A stretch of 64,000 nt of DNA from Cafeteria roenbergensis (Eukaryota; Sar; Bigyra; Bicosoecida; Cafeteriaceae): NCBI GenBank assembly GCA_008330645.1, contig VLTN01000024.1:310001-374000 (forward strand). The letters are read 5' to 3'. Positions 50,828-59,972 of the stretch are shown in pieces. Position 1 is the first letter of the stretch, and each line of letters starts with the position of its first letter. The position numbers and the translations under genes are program-made. The notes under the pieces were generated by a model. The model saw nothing but the letters and a program-made list of their open reading frames with translations. It had not been told where the DNA came from and searched no databases.

Positions 50828-51037
50828 AGCCCCTGGAGATGAGCGACTGCGGGGACGGGGGCGGGCTGCGCGGGCTGCTGGCCTTGCCGCGGGTTTCGGG
50901 CGCGCCGGGCAGGTTCCGTGCGATCGCAGCGACGGTCAGAAAACGGCGAGCCGGCAGAGCCGCGTGGCCGCTGGGTCAGTCCGATTGCGTCGCTGCGCGA
51001 CGCCTCTCGCCACCTCGAGGAACTGCCGAATCGACTC

Positions 51038-52348
51038 ATGGCGGCTTGGGCGCGCACCGCTGTTCGGGCCGCATCGGTACTTGCAGGCGCCGCAGGTGCC
51101 GCTGCGCTGACGGGCACGCCCCATGCTGCTGCGGCGGGCCCGGGCGCCAGTCACGACGGAGTTGGCCCGGCCCCGTCACCCGGCCAGCCGGCGATCAGCG
51201 GCAAGGCCGCCGGCTTCGCCGACCTCGCCCCGCCGCGGCGCCTTCGGGTGGGCGTGCTGGGGGCGACGGGGGCCGTCGGGCAGCGCTTCATTCACCACCT
51301 TGAGGGCCACCCTTGGTTCGATGTGGTTGCCCTTGGCGCGTCGAGGCGCTCCAGTGGCAAGGCCTACGGGAATGCGGTGCACTGGACGCTGGACGGCGAC
51401 GTTCCTGCAGCTGTGGCGTCGCACACCGTCCGGAACTGCGAGCCCTCGGAGTTTGGCGATGTGGACTTTGTGTTCTCCGCCCTGGACGCTTCCGTCGCGG
51501 GCACAATCGAGGCCAACTTCGTGTCGGCGGGCGTTCCCGTGTTCAGCAACGCGCGCAACTCGCGAATGGTGCCCAACGTGCCCCTGGTGGTCCCGCCCGT
51601 GAACCCCGACCACCTCGACGTGGTTCGCTCGCAGCGCTCGTTCGCCGACTCCGGCGCGTTCATCGTCACCAACGCCAACTGCTCCACCACGGGCCTAGTG
51701 TGCGCCCTGGAGCCCATCGAGCGGGCGTTTGGCATCGAGGCCGCCATCGTGACGACGATGCAAGCCATCTCCGGCGCCGGGTACCCCGGCCTGAGCGCGC
51801 TGGATATGCTGGACAACGTCATCCCGCGCATCGGCGGCGAGGAGGCCAAGCTTGAGCTGGAGTACCGCAAGATCCTCGGCGGGGTGAACAGCACGGGCAC
51901 CGGTTTCACGGACGCGGTGTTTCCCCTCTCCGCCTCCGCCAACCGCGTGCACGTGCGCGACGGCCACATGATCTGCGTGTCGCTCAAGCTCCGCACCAAG
52001 GCCTCCCCGGGCGAGGTGGAGGCGGCGCTGGCCGGCTTCGTGCCCCGCGACGCCGTCGTGGCGCGCCTGCCCTCCGCGCCGCCGGCCTTCGTGCAGGTGT
52101 CCGCTGGCGGCGGCGACGCCGACCGGCCCCAGCCCCGCCTCGACCGGGACGTCGGCGGGGGCTACACCACCGTGGTGGGTCGCGTGCGCGAGTGCCCCGT
52201 GATGGACGTCAAGCTCGTCGTGTGCTCCCACAACACCGTCATGGGCGCGGCGGGATCCTCCATTCTCAACGCCGAGCTCGCCGTCGCCAAAAAGCTCCTG
52301 CGCTCGCGCGTGGGCGGGCCCGTTGCCAGCGCCGGCGACCGCGTGTGA
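51038..52348 (+). CDS. asd: Aspartate-semialdehyde dehydrogenase
   Basis: This reduces aspartyl phosphate to aspartate semialdehyde with NADPH, the branch point to lysine, threonine and methionine. The product is 436 residues, no intron. The first 55 residues are Ala/Arg-rich and look like an organellar transit peptide; the catalytic part begins at LRVGVLGATGAVGQRF (Rossmann NADP loop). NANCSTTG carries the nucleophile Cys215, and ISGAGYPG and a later His-containing RVHVRDGH are in place. The overall pattern is the fungal/archaeal (HOM2-like) type. The ATG at 51038 is the first in frame; only GTG codons lie upstream. It works directly before the two dihydrodipicolinate synthases about 21 kb to the left. 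The C-terminus ends with a basic Val/Ala tail. Confidence 0.93.
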   Translation: MAAWARTAVRAASVLAGAAGAAALTGTPHAAAAGPGASHDGVGPAPSPGQPAISGKAAGFADLAPPRRLRVGVLGATGAVGQRFIHHLEGHPWFDVVALGASRRSSGKAYGNAVHWTLDGDVPAAVASHTVRNCEPSEFGDVDFVFSALDASVAGTIEANFVSAGVPVFSNARNSRMVPNVPLVVPPVNPDHLDVVRSQRSFADSGAFIVTNANCSTTGLVCALEPIERAFGIEAAIVTTMQAISGAGYPGLSALDMLDNVIPRIGGEEAKLELEYRKILGGVNSTGTGFTDAVFPLSASANRVHVRDGHMICVSLKLRTKASPGEVEAALAGFVPRDAVVARLPSAPPAFVQVSAGGGDADRPQPRLDRDVGGGYTTVVGRVRECPVMDVKLVVCSHNTVMGAAGSSILNAELAVAKKLLRSRVGGPVASAGDRV

Positions 52349-52558
52349 GGCAAGCCTGCCCGCGACTCGGACAGCCTGTTGCCGCGCGCAACCGCAGCTC
52401 AGTCAGAGTGATTGCGTGATGACGGCCCATCGCATCGCGCTGGCGCGGCCTTCGCACCATTGCCTCTCAAAAGCACTCGTGGGGCTCGGGACCACACTAT
52501 AAACCGCCCCACCTGCGGAGCGCTGGCGACCGTCGGGCCATTGCCAACTCGAGGGCAC

Positions 52559-53470
52559 TCAGTGCTGCTCGCAGAAAGCCCTGTAGGCGGCCTCATCCAT
52601 CATGTCAGCCAGGGCGGAAGCGTCCTTGACGCTGACCTTGGCGAACCAGCCGTCGGCCTCGGGGCTCTCGTTCACGAGGCCGGGGTTGCCGTCAAGCTCG
52701 CCGTTGACCTCGTTCACCACACAGTCCACCGGCACGTACACATCGCTGGCGGCCTTGACAGACTCGATGGACGCGAGGGTGTCGCTGCGCGAGGGAGTAC
52801 AGGGCACACAAGGCAGTTGGGGCGATCATGGACTAAGTGGACTAGGGTGTAGCAGACACCTTCAGCCAGCGGCGGCGCGGCCCAAAGCACGGACCGCGCG
52901 GCACGGAATCGGTATGGGCGAATGCAACGTGTCCGCCGCGCGCGGGCCTGCCATGGTCAGCGGGGGACGCGCGGAGGCCCCGTGGCCGTCGCCAAAACGG
53001 GACGCCCGTTTCAGCTCGCAGGTTGCCGTCGGCAGTTCCGACGCTCACCCAACGCTGAGCTCGTCGCCAACGTCCGGGAGGGAGACGTGAACAACGTCGC
53101 CCATCTGGTCCTGGGCGTACTGGGTGATGCCGATGACGGCCGAGTCGCCATCAACCTGCGCGGCATCGACGCGATCGAGGCAGTGACGGGCGCGCCGATC
53201 TGTCACTCGCCGGCCACCAGCAGCCACGCCAGCCCCCGCGCGCAACGCCCAGCACGCTCCTTTCACCCCCCGCGTCCGCGCGGCGGGCGGATTCCCGGCC
53301 TTCGGCGGGGCACGCCGGCGGCTCGCGGCGTCCTGGCTCGCAGCTCGCCAACTCACCGAGACCCACTCGTGGTCCTTCGTGAAGTGGAGGGTGGCCATCG
53401 CGCGGGCGTGGGCGGCGCGGGTGGCAACGCGGCACACAGCGGCACGGGCCCGGGTCGCGATGAAGGCCAT
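52559..53470 (-). CDS. GCSH: Glycine cleavage system H protein, mitochondrial
   Basis: Lipoyl carrier of the glycine decarboxylase complex in the mitochondrial matrix. Three exons: 53470-53357, 53155-53049 and 52784-52559; introns 201 bp (GTGAGT) and 264 bp (GTGAGC), both ending GCGCAG. The product is 148 residues, normal for the family. An Arg/Ala-rich presequence (about 24 residues) precedes LHFTKDHEWVS|VDGDSAVIGI, then ITQYAQDQMGDVVHVSLP and the lipoylation site ASIESVKAASD with Lys84. VNEVNGEL and the ESPEADGWFAKV block close the fold. Without splicing only fragments are visible. It lies upstream of, and in the same direction as, the MRH receptor gene but has its own 371-bp upstream region. 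Confidence 0.95.
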
Positions 53471-53841
53471 GACGGCGGCTTCGAGCGGCGTGACGCGCGC
53501 GCGAAGACTTGGCGAGCCGTGCCTGTTGCGGCAGAGCCGCTGCAGCCGGCGCTTTCGGGTAGTCGGGGCAGGCGCCGCCGTCCGGCACGCGCCCGGGCGG
53601 GGCGCGCTGCGCGCGGCTTGCGAATCCTGGTCGCGCCTCGGCGCTGGCATCGCGGGGAGCCGCGCGGCCCCGCGCGTGCCCGTCTGCCCATGTGTTCCGT
53701 GCCGGTACAGTCGCTGAGAAGCGTTTTTGTTTTCGTTTGCGAGGGTTTTCGTGCAGATTTCGAGGCAGCGCCCACGGGCCGGAAAGGGAACCGGCCCAAG
53801 CAAGGAGGGCGCGAACACATGACACAGCATACACTGCCCGC
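53471..53841 (-). promoter_or_regulatory. Upstream region of GCSH with an A/T-rich tract
   Basis: 371 bp between the MRH receptor stop and the GCSH start. Most is GC-rich without recognisable coding content. At 53712-53764 there is a T-rich plus strand (A-rich in the GCSH direction) with runs such as GTTTTTGTTTTCGTTTG, the most A/T-rich patch I noticed in a spacer here. It could be a promoter element or the 3' end region of the receptor gene. Confidence 0.4.
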
Positions 53842-55138
53842 TCAGCCGGTCACCATGCCAAGCTCGTTGAACCGGTGCGACAGCTCGGCATAGGCAGCCG
53901 GGTCGATCGTGAGGCGGCGCAGCCTGTAGACCATGTAGCCGGCGGCGAACATCGCCACGGTGAGCAGGATCACCATGATGATGAGGAAGACGGTCTCGAT
54001 GCTCATGCCAGAGCTGGGCTGCGTGACGGTGAGGCAGTCGTCGCCCTCAAAGCCAGTGTTGCAGAAGCAACGAGCCTTCTGGGCGTCGTTGTCGTAGCCG
54101 CACACGCCCTGGCCGTTGCACAGGGTGTTGCCCTTGATGCACTCTGCGGACGAAGGGAGGGCCGCAACACAATCGGCAACGCATGTGGCGCGAGTGCAGG
54201 CGGCAGCGGTGGCGCGCGCGGGCGGGCGGGCGCCGTCCGGCGCATGCAAGCCCGGGGCGGGCAGGGGATGGGCTCACGAGTGGGGCAGCCGTACAGGGAC
54301 TCCAGGTAGAGGTCGTATGTGCACGACTCCCTCTCGACCACGAGCTCGTCGTCGCCGATGTTGTGGGTGTCAGCGTCGGCGGAGCACCGCAGCTTCAGGT
54401 TGATGGCGCGCTTCACGGGGTTCCAGTTCTTGTCGTAGCAGCCATCGGAGCTGCCGCCCACGTAGGAAATGGTGACGCCGCGGGACGGGAACCGCTCATC
54501 TGCAGACAGTGCAGCGCAAGCGCGACGAAAGCACGTGGGCAGCAAGGTCGGCTCAGCGCCAGGCCAGGCTCTCTCCCCAAGCGCGGACTCGGTCCCGCCC
54601 TCGGGTCCCATTCATGGGCACGCCTGGCGCTTGAGTGCGCGCGGCGCTGGGTCTCGCGACGCGGGAGCGGGGCGAGGGGCCGTGCGGGCAGGCGGAACGT
54701 TGCCAGCGAAGCAGCGCAAAAGGCTCGCGAGCACCAGTCGCGCCTGGCCTCACCGTAGGACGCAAACTGCCACCCGTACTTGGTCTGGTTGGACAGCGAG
54801 TAGCAGAAGCCGTCGTCCTCGATGTCGGTTTGGAAAGCGGGGAGGGGCGAGAGGTAGTTCTTGCCCTCGCACTGCTGGGAAGGCTCCACCGCGCCGCAAA
54901 AGTTGAAGTTGTAGCGGTACTCGCGGCCGGCCCCGGCGCCAGCCGTGTCGTTCACTGCGTACATCGAGGAGCTGTCGGCGACGTAAACGCCGTTGGCCGT
55001 CACCTCCCCGCGGCGCAGCGGCGTCAGGTCGAAGGACATCCCCTTGCGGATCTCCACGGAGCAGGACGTGGTGAGCGCCTGGGCCAGCAGGCTGCTCGAT
55101 GCGGCGGCCATGGCCACAAGCGCCATTGCCGTGCGCAT
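53842..55138 (-). CDS. Type I membrane receptor with MRH-like and EGF-like domains
   Basis: Three exons: 55138-54754, 54499-54278 and 54143-53842; introns 254 bp (GTGAGG) and 134 bp (GTGAGC). The product is 302 residues. A signal peptide (MRTAMALVAMAAASSSLLAQ) leads into a Cys-rich luminal domain with NFNFCGAVEPSQQC, an aromatic Trp/Gln strand, LKLRC (Arg166) and ERESCTYDLYLESLYGC. This is the strand and cysteine pattern of mannose-6-phosphate-receptor homology domains (CI-MPR, Atg27). One EGF-like module follows (CNGQGVCGYDN; CFCNTGFEGDDC), then a single transmembrane helix (VFLIIMVILLTVAMFAAGYMV) and a 25-residue tail with Tyr and acidic/Leu residues. It probably sorts glycoproteins between Golgi and lysosome/vacuole; ligand binding is inferred. 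Confidence 0.85.
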
Positions 55139-55451
55139 GGTGGCTGGCGCGGCTCGCGGGCCTGAGAGTTGTGGGGGGCCGGAGGCGCAGGGCATCGGCC
55201 GGCAGAGGCCGACGTCCCGGAAAGCGGCGACAGGGCAAAGCCTTGAACTCGCCGGAGGCCGGCTGTCTCCCCGCGCCCGCGGGACCGCCCCACTCACCGC
55301 GCCCAGGCCACGCCCTGCCCCGCCCGGCGTCCCCAGGCGTCTCGCTCCCGGCCAAGCCCGCCCCTTGCCCCTGTGTGCGCCCGCCCCCCGTCGTCCCTTC
55401 GATCCGTGCGCTCCGTCGCGGTACGAACCAGTGCCCCAAGCCTCCTCGCGA
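55139..55451. promoter_or_regulatory. Divergent promoter region, 313 bp
   Basis: Between the start codons of the MRH receptor (-) and the MAP kinase (+). It is rich in CCGCCC/CACGCCC GC-box-like motifs at 55305-55395 and has a TCGGCC...GGCCGA inverted repeat with 6-bp arms near 55195-55212. No TATA box is visible. Confidence 0.45.
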
Positions 55452-57264
55452 ATGGCCTACGACCCCACGGCCGCCGCCGGCGCCGCGCCCTCGTGGACTG
55501 TGCCGGAGAAGTTCCTCAGCTGGGATGTGGACCACACCCGCTTCGAGATGAAGCGCGTCCTTGGGAAGGGTGAGTCGCTGCGGCGCGCAGAAACGGCGCG
55601 CCTCGCCCGCCAGGCTCGCCAGGCCAAGCCCACCGCACAGGGCGGGGGAGGCTGCGCGCAGAACGGGCGCGCGGCCGCCAGGCACCGATGCACGGCTGGT
55701 CGTGGCAGCAGCTCCCCGCGGGCGCCGCGGCCGGACGGACCACCGGTGCTGACGATTGGGCACGCGCGCAATGCGAGCAAGCCAGCTCACAAACACCCTT
55801 GTCCGGCAGCCGCCCAGGCGCAGCTGCCCTCCACACCCCTGCTTCCGCGCCCCCCCTCCGCCTGCGACGCCGCGCTGTCCTCGCAGGCTCCTACGGCAGC
55901 GTGGCCGAGGCTTTGGACCACGCCACTGACCCCCCTCGCCGCGTGGCAATCAAGCGCATCCCCAACGTGTTTGACGTGTTTGAGAACGCGAAGCGCATCT
56001 ACCGCGAGATCTCCATCCTCCGCGTGCTCGCGCATCCCAACATCACGGGCATCTTGCACCTGGAGCGGCCCCCGTGAGCACGCCTCGCTGCGCTTGCGCC
56101 CACGAGCGCGCAACTCGTCGCCTGGCCCCGCCACTCTCTCCCGTCGGCTGCGGCCCGCGCCTTTCACCCACCCGCCCCCGCAACCCGCCCCGCCTTGCTG
56201 GCCGCAGTGACATTGCCACGTTCAAGGACCTGTACATCGTCATGGAGGCGCTGGACACGGACATGGCCAAGCTGATCCGCGACGAGACCCAGAACCTGAC
56301 CGTGCCGCACGTGCGCTGGTTCCTGTACCAGATGCTGCTGGGCCTCAAGTTCGTGCACTCGGCGAACATCATCCACCGCGACCTGAAGCCCGCCAACATT
56401 CTCCTGACAGAGGCGTGCGACCTCAAGATTTGCGACTTCGGGCTGGCTCGGGCCCTCGAGACCGCCATCGACGAGGACGCCGCCGAGTCCACAGCAGGCG
56501 TCAGCGGCGCTCCCCCGCCGGAGGGCGAGTCCAGCTCCAGCTCCGGGACCACCGCGGGCCAGTCCTCCAGCTCGTCCTCGGCCTCGGCAACTGCTGCCGC
56601 CCCGGGCGCGCCTCCCGCAATCGCGCGCCAGATGACCAAGCACGTCGTGACGCGCTGGTACCGCGCCCCCGAGCTGCCGCTGTACAACGACGGTCGCTAC
56701 TCCGTCGCCATCGACATCTGGAGCATCGGCTGCATCATGGCCGAGATGCTCTCCATGCTGGACTCCGGCATGCCCGGCCACGAGAAGAAGCGCCGCGCCC
56801 TCTTCCCGGGCGGGTCCTGCTACCCCCTCTCCCGCGGCAGCAAGCGCAGCGAGCTTGCCCGCAACAAGAAGGACCAGCTGCAGGTCATCTTCTCCGTGAT
56901 GGGCACGCCCACGGAGGACGAGATCAGTCGCCTGCGCACGGCGGACGCGCGCGAGGCCCTCTCTCGCGTGCCCCCGCAGGAGCCCATCTCGCTCGCGGAA
57001 AAGTTCCCCACCGCTGGCGCGGAGGCCGTGGACCTGCTCACACGCTTCCTGCGCTTCATCCCGGAGGACCGCTGCACCGTGGACGAGGCGCTCGCCCACC
57101 CCTTCCTCGTGCCGGTGCGCCGCCCCGAGGACGAGGTCACGGCCCCCGTCCGCATCGAGTTCCCCGAGGTGAACAGGAGCAACATCCGCGACCTCATCGT
57201 GTCGGAGATCGCCCACTATAACCCCGACATTCCGGCCGACTGGCGTGCCCGCGGCGTTCGGTGA
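55452..57264 (+). CDS. MAP kinase with a TKH activation motif
   Basis: CMGC-group Ser/Thr kinase, 453 residues. Exons: 55452-55569, 55887-56073 and 56208-57264; introns 317 bp (GTGAGT) and 134 bp (GTGAGC). The first intron splits the Gly loop, GKG|SYGSV (38-45). Catalytic residues are intact: Lys62 (VAIK), Asp160 (IIHRDLKPANILL) and Asp178 (DFGLA). The MAPK-type VVTRWYRAPEL follows, but the phosphorylation motif before it is Thr245-Lys246-His247 instead of Thr-x-Tyr. Between DFGLA and this motif there is a roughly 60-residue Ser/Ala/Pro-rich insert, much longer than normal. TxH motifs are known in the apicomplexan MAPK2 type (TSH in Plasmodium Pfmap-2). Tyr phosphorylation cannot operate there, so activation must differ from ERK. 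Confidence 0.92.
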
Positions 57265-57474
57265 GCTGCTTGCGACTTGCGTGAGTGGCCGCTGCGATCC
57301 GGCGGGATGCCTCGCGGCACAGCCTGGCCGGGTTGCGCGGCCCCAAGATTCGATTCAGAGACCTGCTCGCCTCGCTCGCCCCTCTGCCCCACACACACAT
57401 CCGCCGCCACACGCCCGCCACAAGGTCGCAACGCCTCCGCGCGGCGGTGACGCGCCCGCGACTTCCCCCAAGGC

Positions 57475-58153
57475 TCAGAGCTGCTTGACGTCCTTGTGAA
57501 ACGCCCTGCGCGAGTGCTTCTCGTCTTGGCGCGACTTCTTGGCAATGGCGGAGGCCTCGAGCGACGCCGTTAGCACGCGGCGGAGGCTCTCCGGCGAGGG
57601 CTGGAAGCCGAGCATCGACCCCACGAGCGCAGCGCCAGCGGCGCCGCAGGCGGCTGCCGTAGTCATCAGGTACGCCGTCGTGAGGAAGGCGTCGTCCTCG
57701 TCCACCATCCACACGTGACCCGCAACGGCAAGGCACAGGAAGCCCAGAGCCGGCAGAGCGGCCAGCGGCTGCTTCTGGCGGAACACATGGACGAACATGG
57801 CCCCCGAAGCAATCAGGCCGAGTGCCAGGAAGCCCCACTGGGGCGCGGCGATGAGCGCCGCCGCGGTGGAGAGCTCCAGCCCGACGACCACGCGCAGCAT
57901 CCACTTGGGCCAGCCAAACAAGCAAACGAGAATCAGCTCCTGCTCGCTGCTGCTCCGCAGGCGGCTGACCGCCATGACAGTCACAACCACAGCCTGCGCG
58001 AGGCCGAGCTCAGGCGCCGCGAACCAAGGGACTGCGGGTGTGGCTTGCACGCGCGCCCCTCTCGGCCTCGTCCGCGCTTGCGCAGGGCGCGGGCGTCGCA
58101 GCGCCCGCACTCACCGTGCAGACACGGAGCATGGTCAACGTGTCGATGTTCAT
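57475..58153 (-). CDS. Probable DoxX-like multi-pass membrane protein
   Basis: The main exon (about 58031-57475) encodes some 180 residues with four hydrophobic segments and the pattern FGWPKWMLRVVVGLELSTAA, then GLIASGAMFVHVFR. This is the 'G-W-P-x-W, G-x-LE, second helix, H' layout of small DoxX-like/TMEM35-type proteins. The C-terminus is basic and soluble. An upstream exon starting MNIDTLTMLRVCT (58153-58115) with a perfect GTGAGT donor would suit as the N-terminus. However, its phase does not match the obvious CAG acceptor at 58032, so either a weaker splice site or a further small exon is used. Without it, the first internal ATG is at 57975. The function of the family is poorly known (membrane, often redox or receptor assembly). 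Confidence 0.62.
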
Positions 58154-58340
58154 GGCGCCCGCCCGGGTTCTCGCGACCAGCCGGCAGCAGTGTCGCGCTC
58201 GGCCGCCGGTGACGAAGCCCTCTGCCGTGCGGCTCTGCCGGGTCACGCGGCCGGCGCGGAATGTCCGCCGCGGCCAGAAGGTGCCGCACTTCCCGCTCCC
58301 CGAACTCGGGGCGGCGCCAGACTCCGGGGAAGAAAGCGCC

Positions 58341-59615
58341 ATGGCGGCGAGCGACTCCCCCAGGCTCGAGGGGCAGCCAGAAGGCGGGGCGGAGCTTGCG
58401 GGCCCGAGCGGAGGCGACCAGGTTGCGGCCGCGACACTGACCCCGCCGGCCGAGGCAACCGCTGGCGGCGATGGCCCTCCGGGCCCAACGACCTCGCAGG
58501 CCCTCTACAAGTTTTGGATGAAGTGGCACCTGCCGATCGGGCTGGTGGTGATGGTCGTGTTTGGCTTCCTCGTGCCGGTGCCGGGCGAGTGGCTGGGGGA
58601 CAACACCGAGCTGTCGACGGCTTGCGTGGTGATCATTTTCTTCTTCTCGGGCATGAAGCTCAAAACCGACGAGGTCTGGACGGCTTTGCGCGACTGGGTG
58701 GGCGTTATTACGGGCCTGGTCCTCATTCTGGGCGTGACTCCGCTGATTGGCTACGCCGTGCGCGAGATTCCCCTTGGCTCGGACGCCCTCTCGAACGGGC
58801 TTGCGCTCTTCTTCGCGATGCCCACCACCATCAGCTCGGGCGTCGTCCTTACCGGCCAGGCCAAGGGTAGCAAGGCGCTTGCTCTCTTCTTCTCCGTCTC
58901 GACCAACATGCTTGCCACGCTGACGGCGCCGCTCTTCCTCTCGCTGCTGCTCCGCGGGGAAGGCGTCGGAAGCGGGACCATCGACATCGTGGGCATCTTG
59001 TGGAAGCTCCTCCTGACCGTGTGCCTCCCTCTCATCGTGGGAAAGCTCTGCCGGTGGTTCGACCTAGTTCGCAAGATCGGCCGCGAGTACAGCGACACGA
59101 TCAAGCAGCTTTCTTCGCTGTTCCTCGTGCTCATCCCGTGGATGAAGGTCTCGCAGAGCGCCGCGCAGATCAGCAGCCTCAGCGGTGGCATCATCGCAGC
59201 CGTGTTCGGCGTGGGAGCGGCCAGCCACCTGGTCCTGCTCGTGCTCTGCGCCGCCTTCGCTGCCCCGCTGCCGCTCACCAACGCCTCTCGCAAGGCCATC
59301 ATCATCATGGGCTCGCAGAAGACGGTGTCGATCGCCGTCGCGTTCCTTGCCCTCCTCCCCGAGGCGATGAGCCCGGGCGTGATGGTCATCCCCTGCGTGA
59401 TCAGCCACTTCACGCAGATCGTCATCGACGCGTTCGTGGCCACCCTCCTCATCTCACTGCTCCCCACAGCGCCGGCAGCAGAGGCGCTCGACGCAACCGC
59501 CACTGAGGAGCTCGCGCCCAAGGGCGCCAGCCAGCGCGGGGCCGCCTCGGCCGCTCCCGCAGAGGTCCTCCAAGACAGCGCGTCGCCGGAAGACTCCGAG
59601 CCGGCCCGGGTGTGA
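58341..59615 (+). CDS. SLC10A7-like sodium/bile-acid symporter family transporter
   Basis: BART-superfamily transporter (SBF-like), closest in pattern to SLC10A7 and its plant and bacterial relatives. From the ATG at 58341 it is 424 residues, with about 55 disordered residues and then nine to ten transmembrane helices. Diagnostic parts: WHLPIGLVVMVVFGFLVP, FFFSGMKLKTDEV, FFAMPTTISSGVVLTGQAKG (crossover loop) and IIIMGSQKTVSIAVAFL. The last two correspond to the discontinuous-helix regions that line the ion site. The frame is open upstream to 58038 with other ATGs (58131). A longer form would overlap the first exon of the divergent DoxX-like gene, so I prefer 58341. Human SLC10A7 affects Golgi/ER calcium and glycosylation; substrate here is unknown. 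Confidence 0.85.
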   Translation: MAASDSPRLEGQPEGGAELAGPSGGDQVAAATLTPPAEATAGGDGPPGPTTSQALYKFWMKWHLPIGLVVMVVFGFLVPVPGEWLGDNTELSTACVVIIFFFSGMKLKTDEVWTALRDWVGVITGLVLILGVTPLIGYAVREIPLGSDALSNGLALFFAMPTTISSGVVLTGQAKGSKALALFFSVSTNMLATLTAPLFLSLLLRGEGVGSGTIDIVGILWKLLLTVCLPLIVGKLCRWFDLVRKIGREYSDTIKQLSSLFLVLIPWMKVSQSAAQISSLSGGIIAAVFGVGAASHLVLLVLCAAFAAPLPLTNASRKAIIIMGSQKTVSIAVAFLALLPEAMSPGVMVIPCVISHFTQIVIDAFVATLLISLLPTAPAAEALDATATEELAPKGASQRGAASAAPAEVLQDSASPEDSEPARV

Positions 59616-59972
59616 CTGTCCCCGCTCCCGCCCATGGACGGCGTGGCTTGCTGCAAGCCTCCGCGCGAGGCGCCACGGCGTCCCGCCCGAGCTTGCAGCC
59701 GCCACCGGCCGCCACGAGACTGGCTGAGCTTATGACTGCGCGCTGGCAGCGGGGCAGCGCGGGCAAGCTGCAACGAATCAAAGTATAGCGTGGCGTGCGC
59801 TGTCCGCGGCGCCGGGCGATTCGGAACAGAATCTACATTTGACGCAGCGGGCCGACGGCACTGCCGTCGCAAGCACTGCAGCCCGCTCAACAAAACAAGG
59901 CGTTCAAGCCACGCGCGCACGCAGCGGATCACACACAATAACTCAGGCAGCCAGTCCAGAGACCCCGCGAGC
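59616..59972. other. Convergent intergenic spacer, 357 bp
   Basis: Lies between the stop codons of the SLC10A7-like gene and the O-GlcNAc transferase gene and holds their 3' untranslated regions. It is less GC-rich toward 59860-59950. I see no ORF, RNA gene or repeat in it. Confidence 0.6.

Noticed and set aside
58038-58340. Longer N-terminus for the SLC10A7-like transporter
   Set aside because: It would overlap a probable first exon of the divergent neighbour and adds a basic segment with no family counterpart. The ATG at 58131 remains possible as an alternative.
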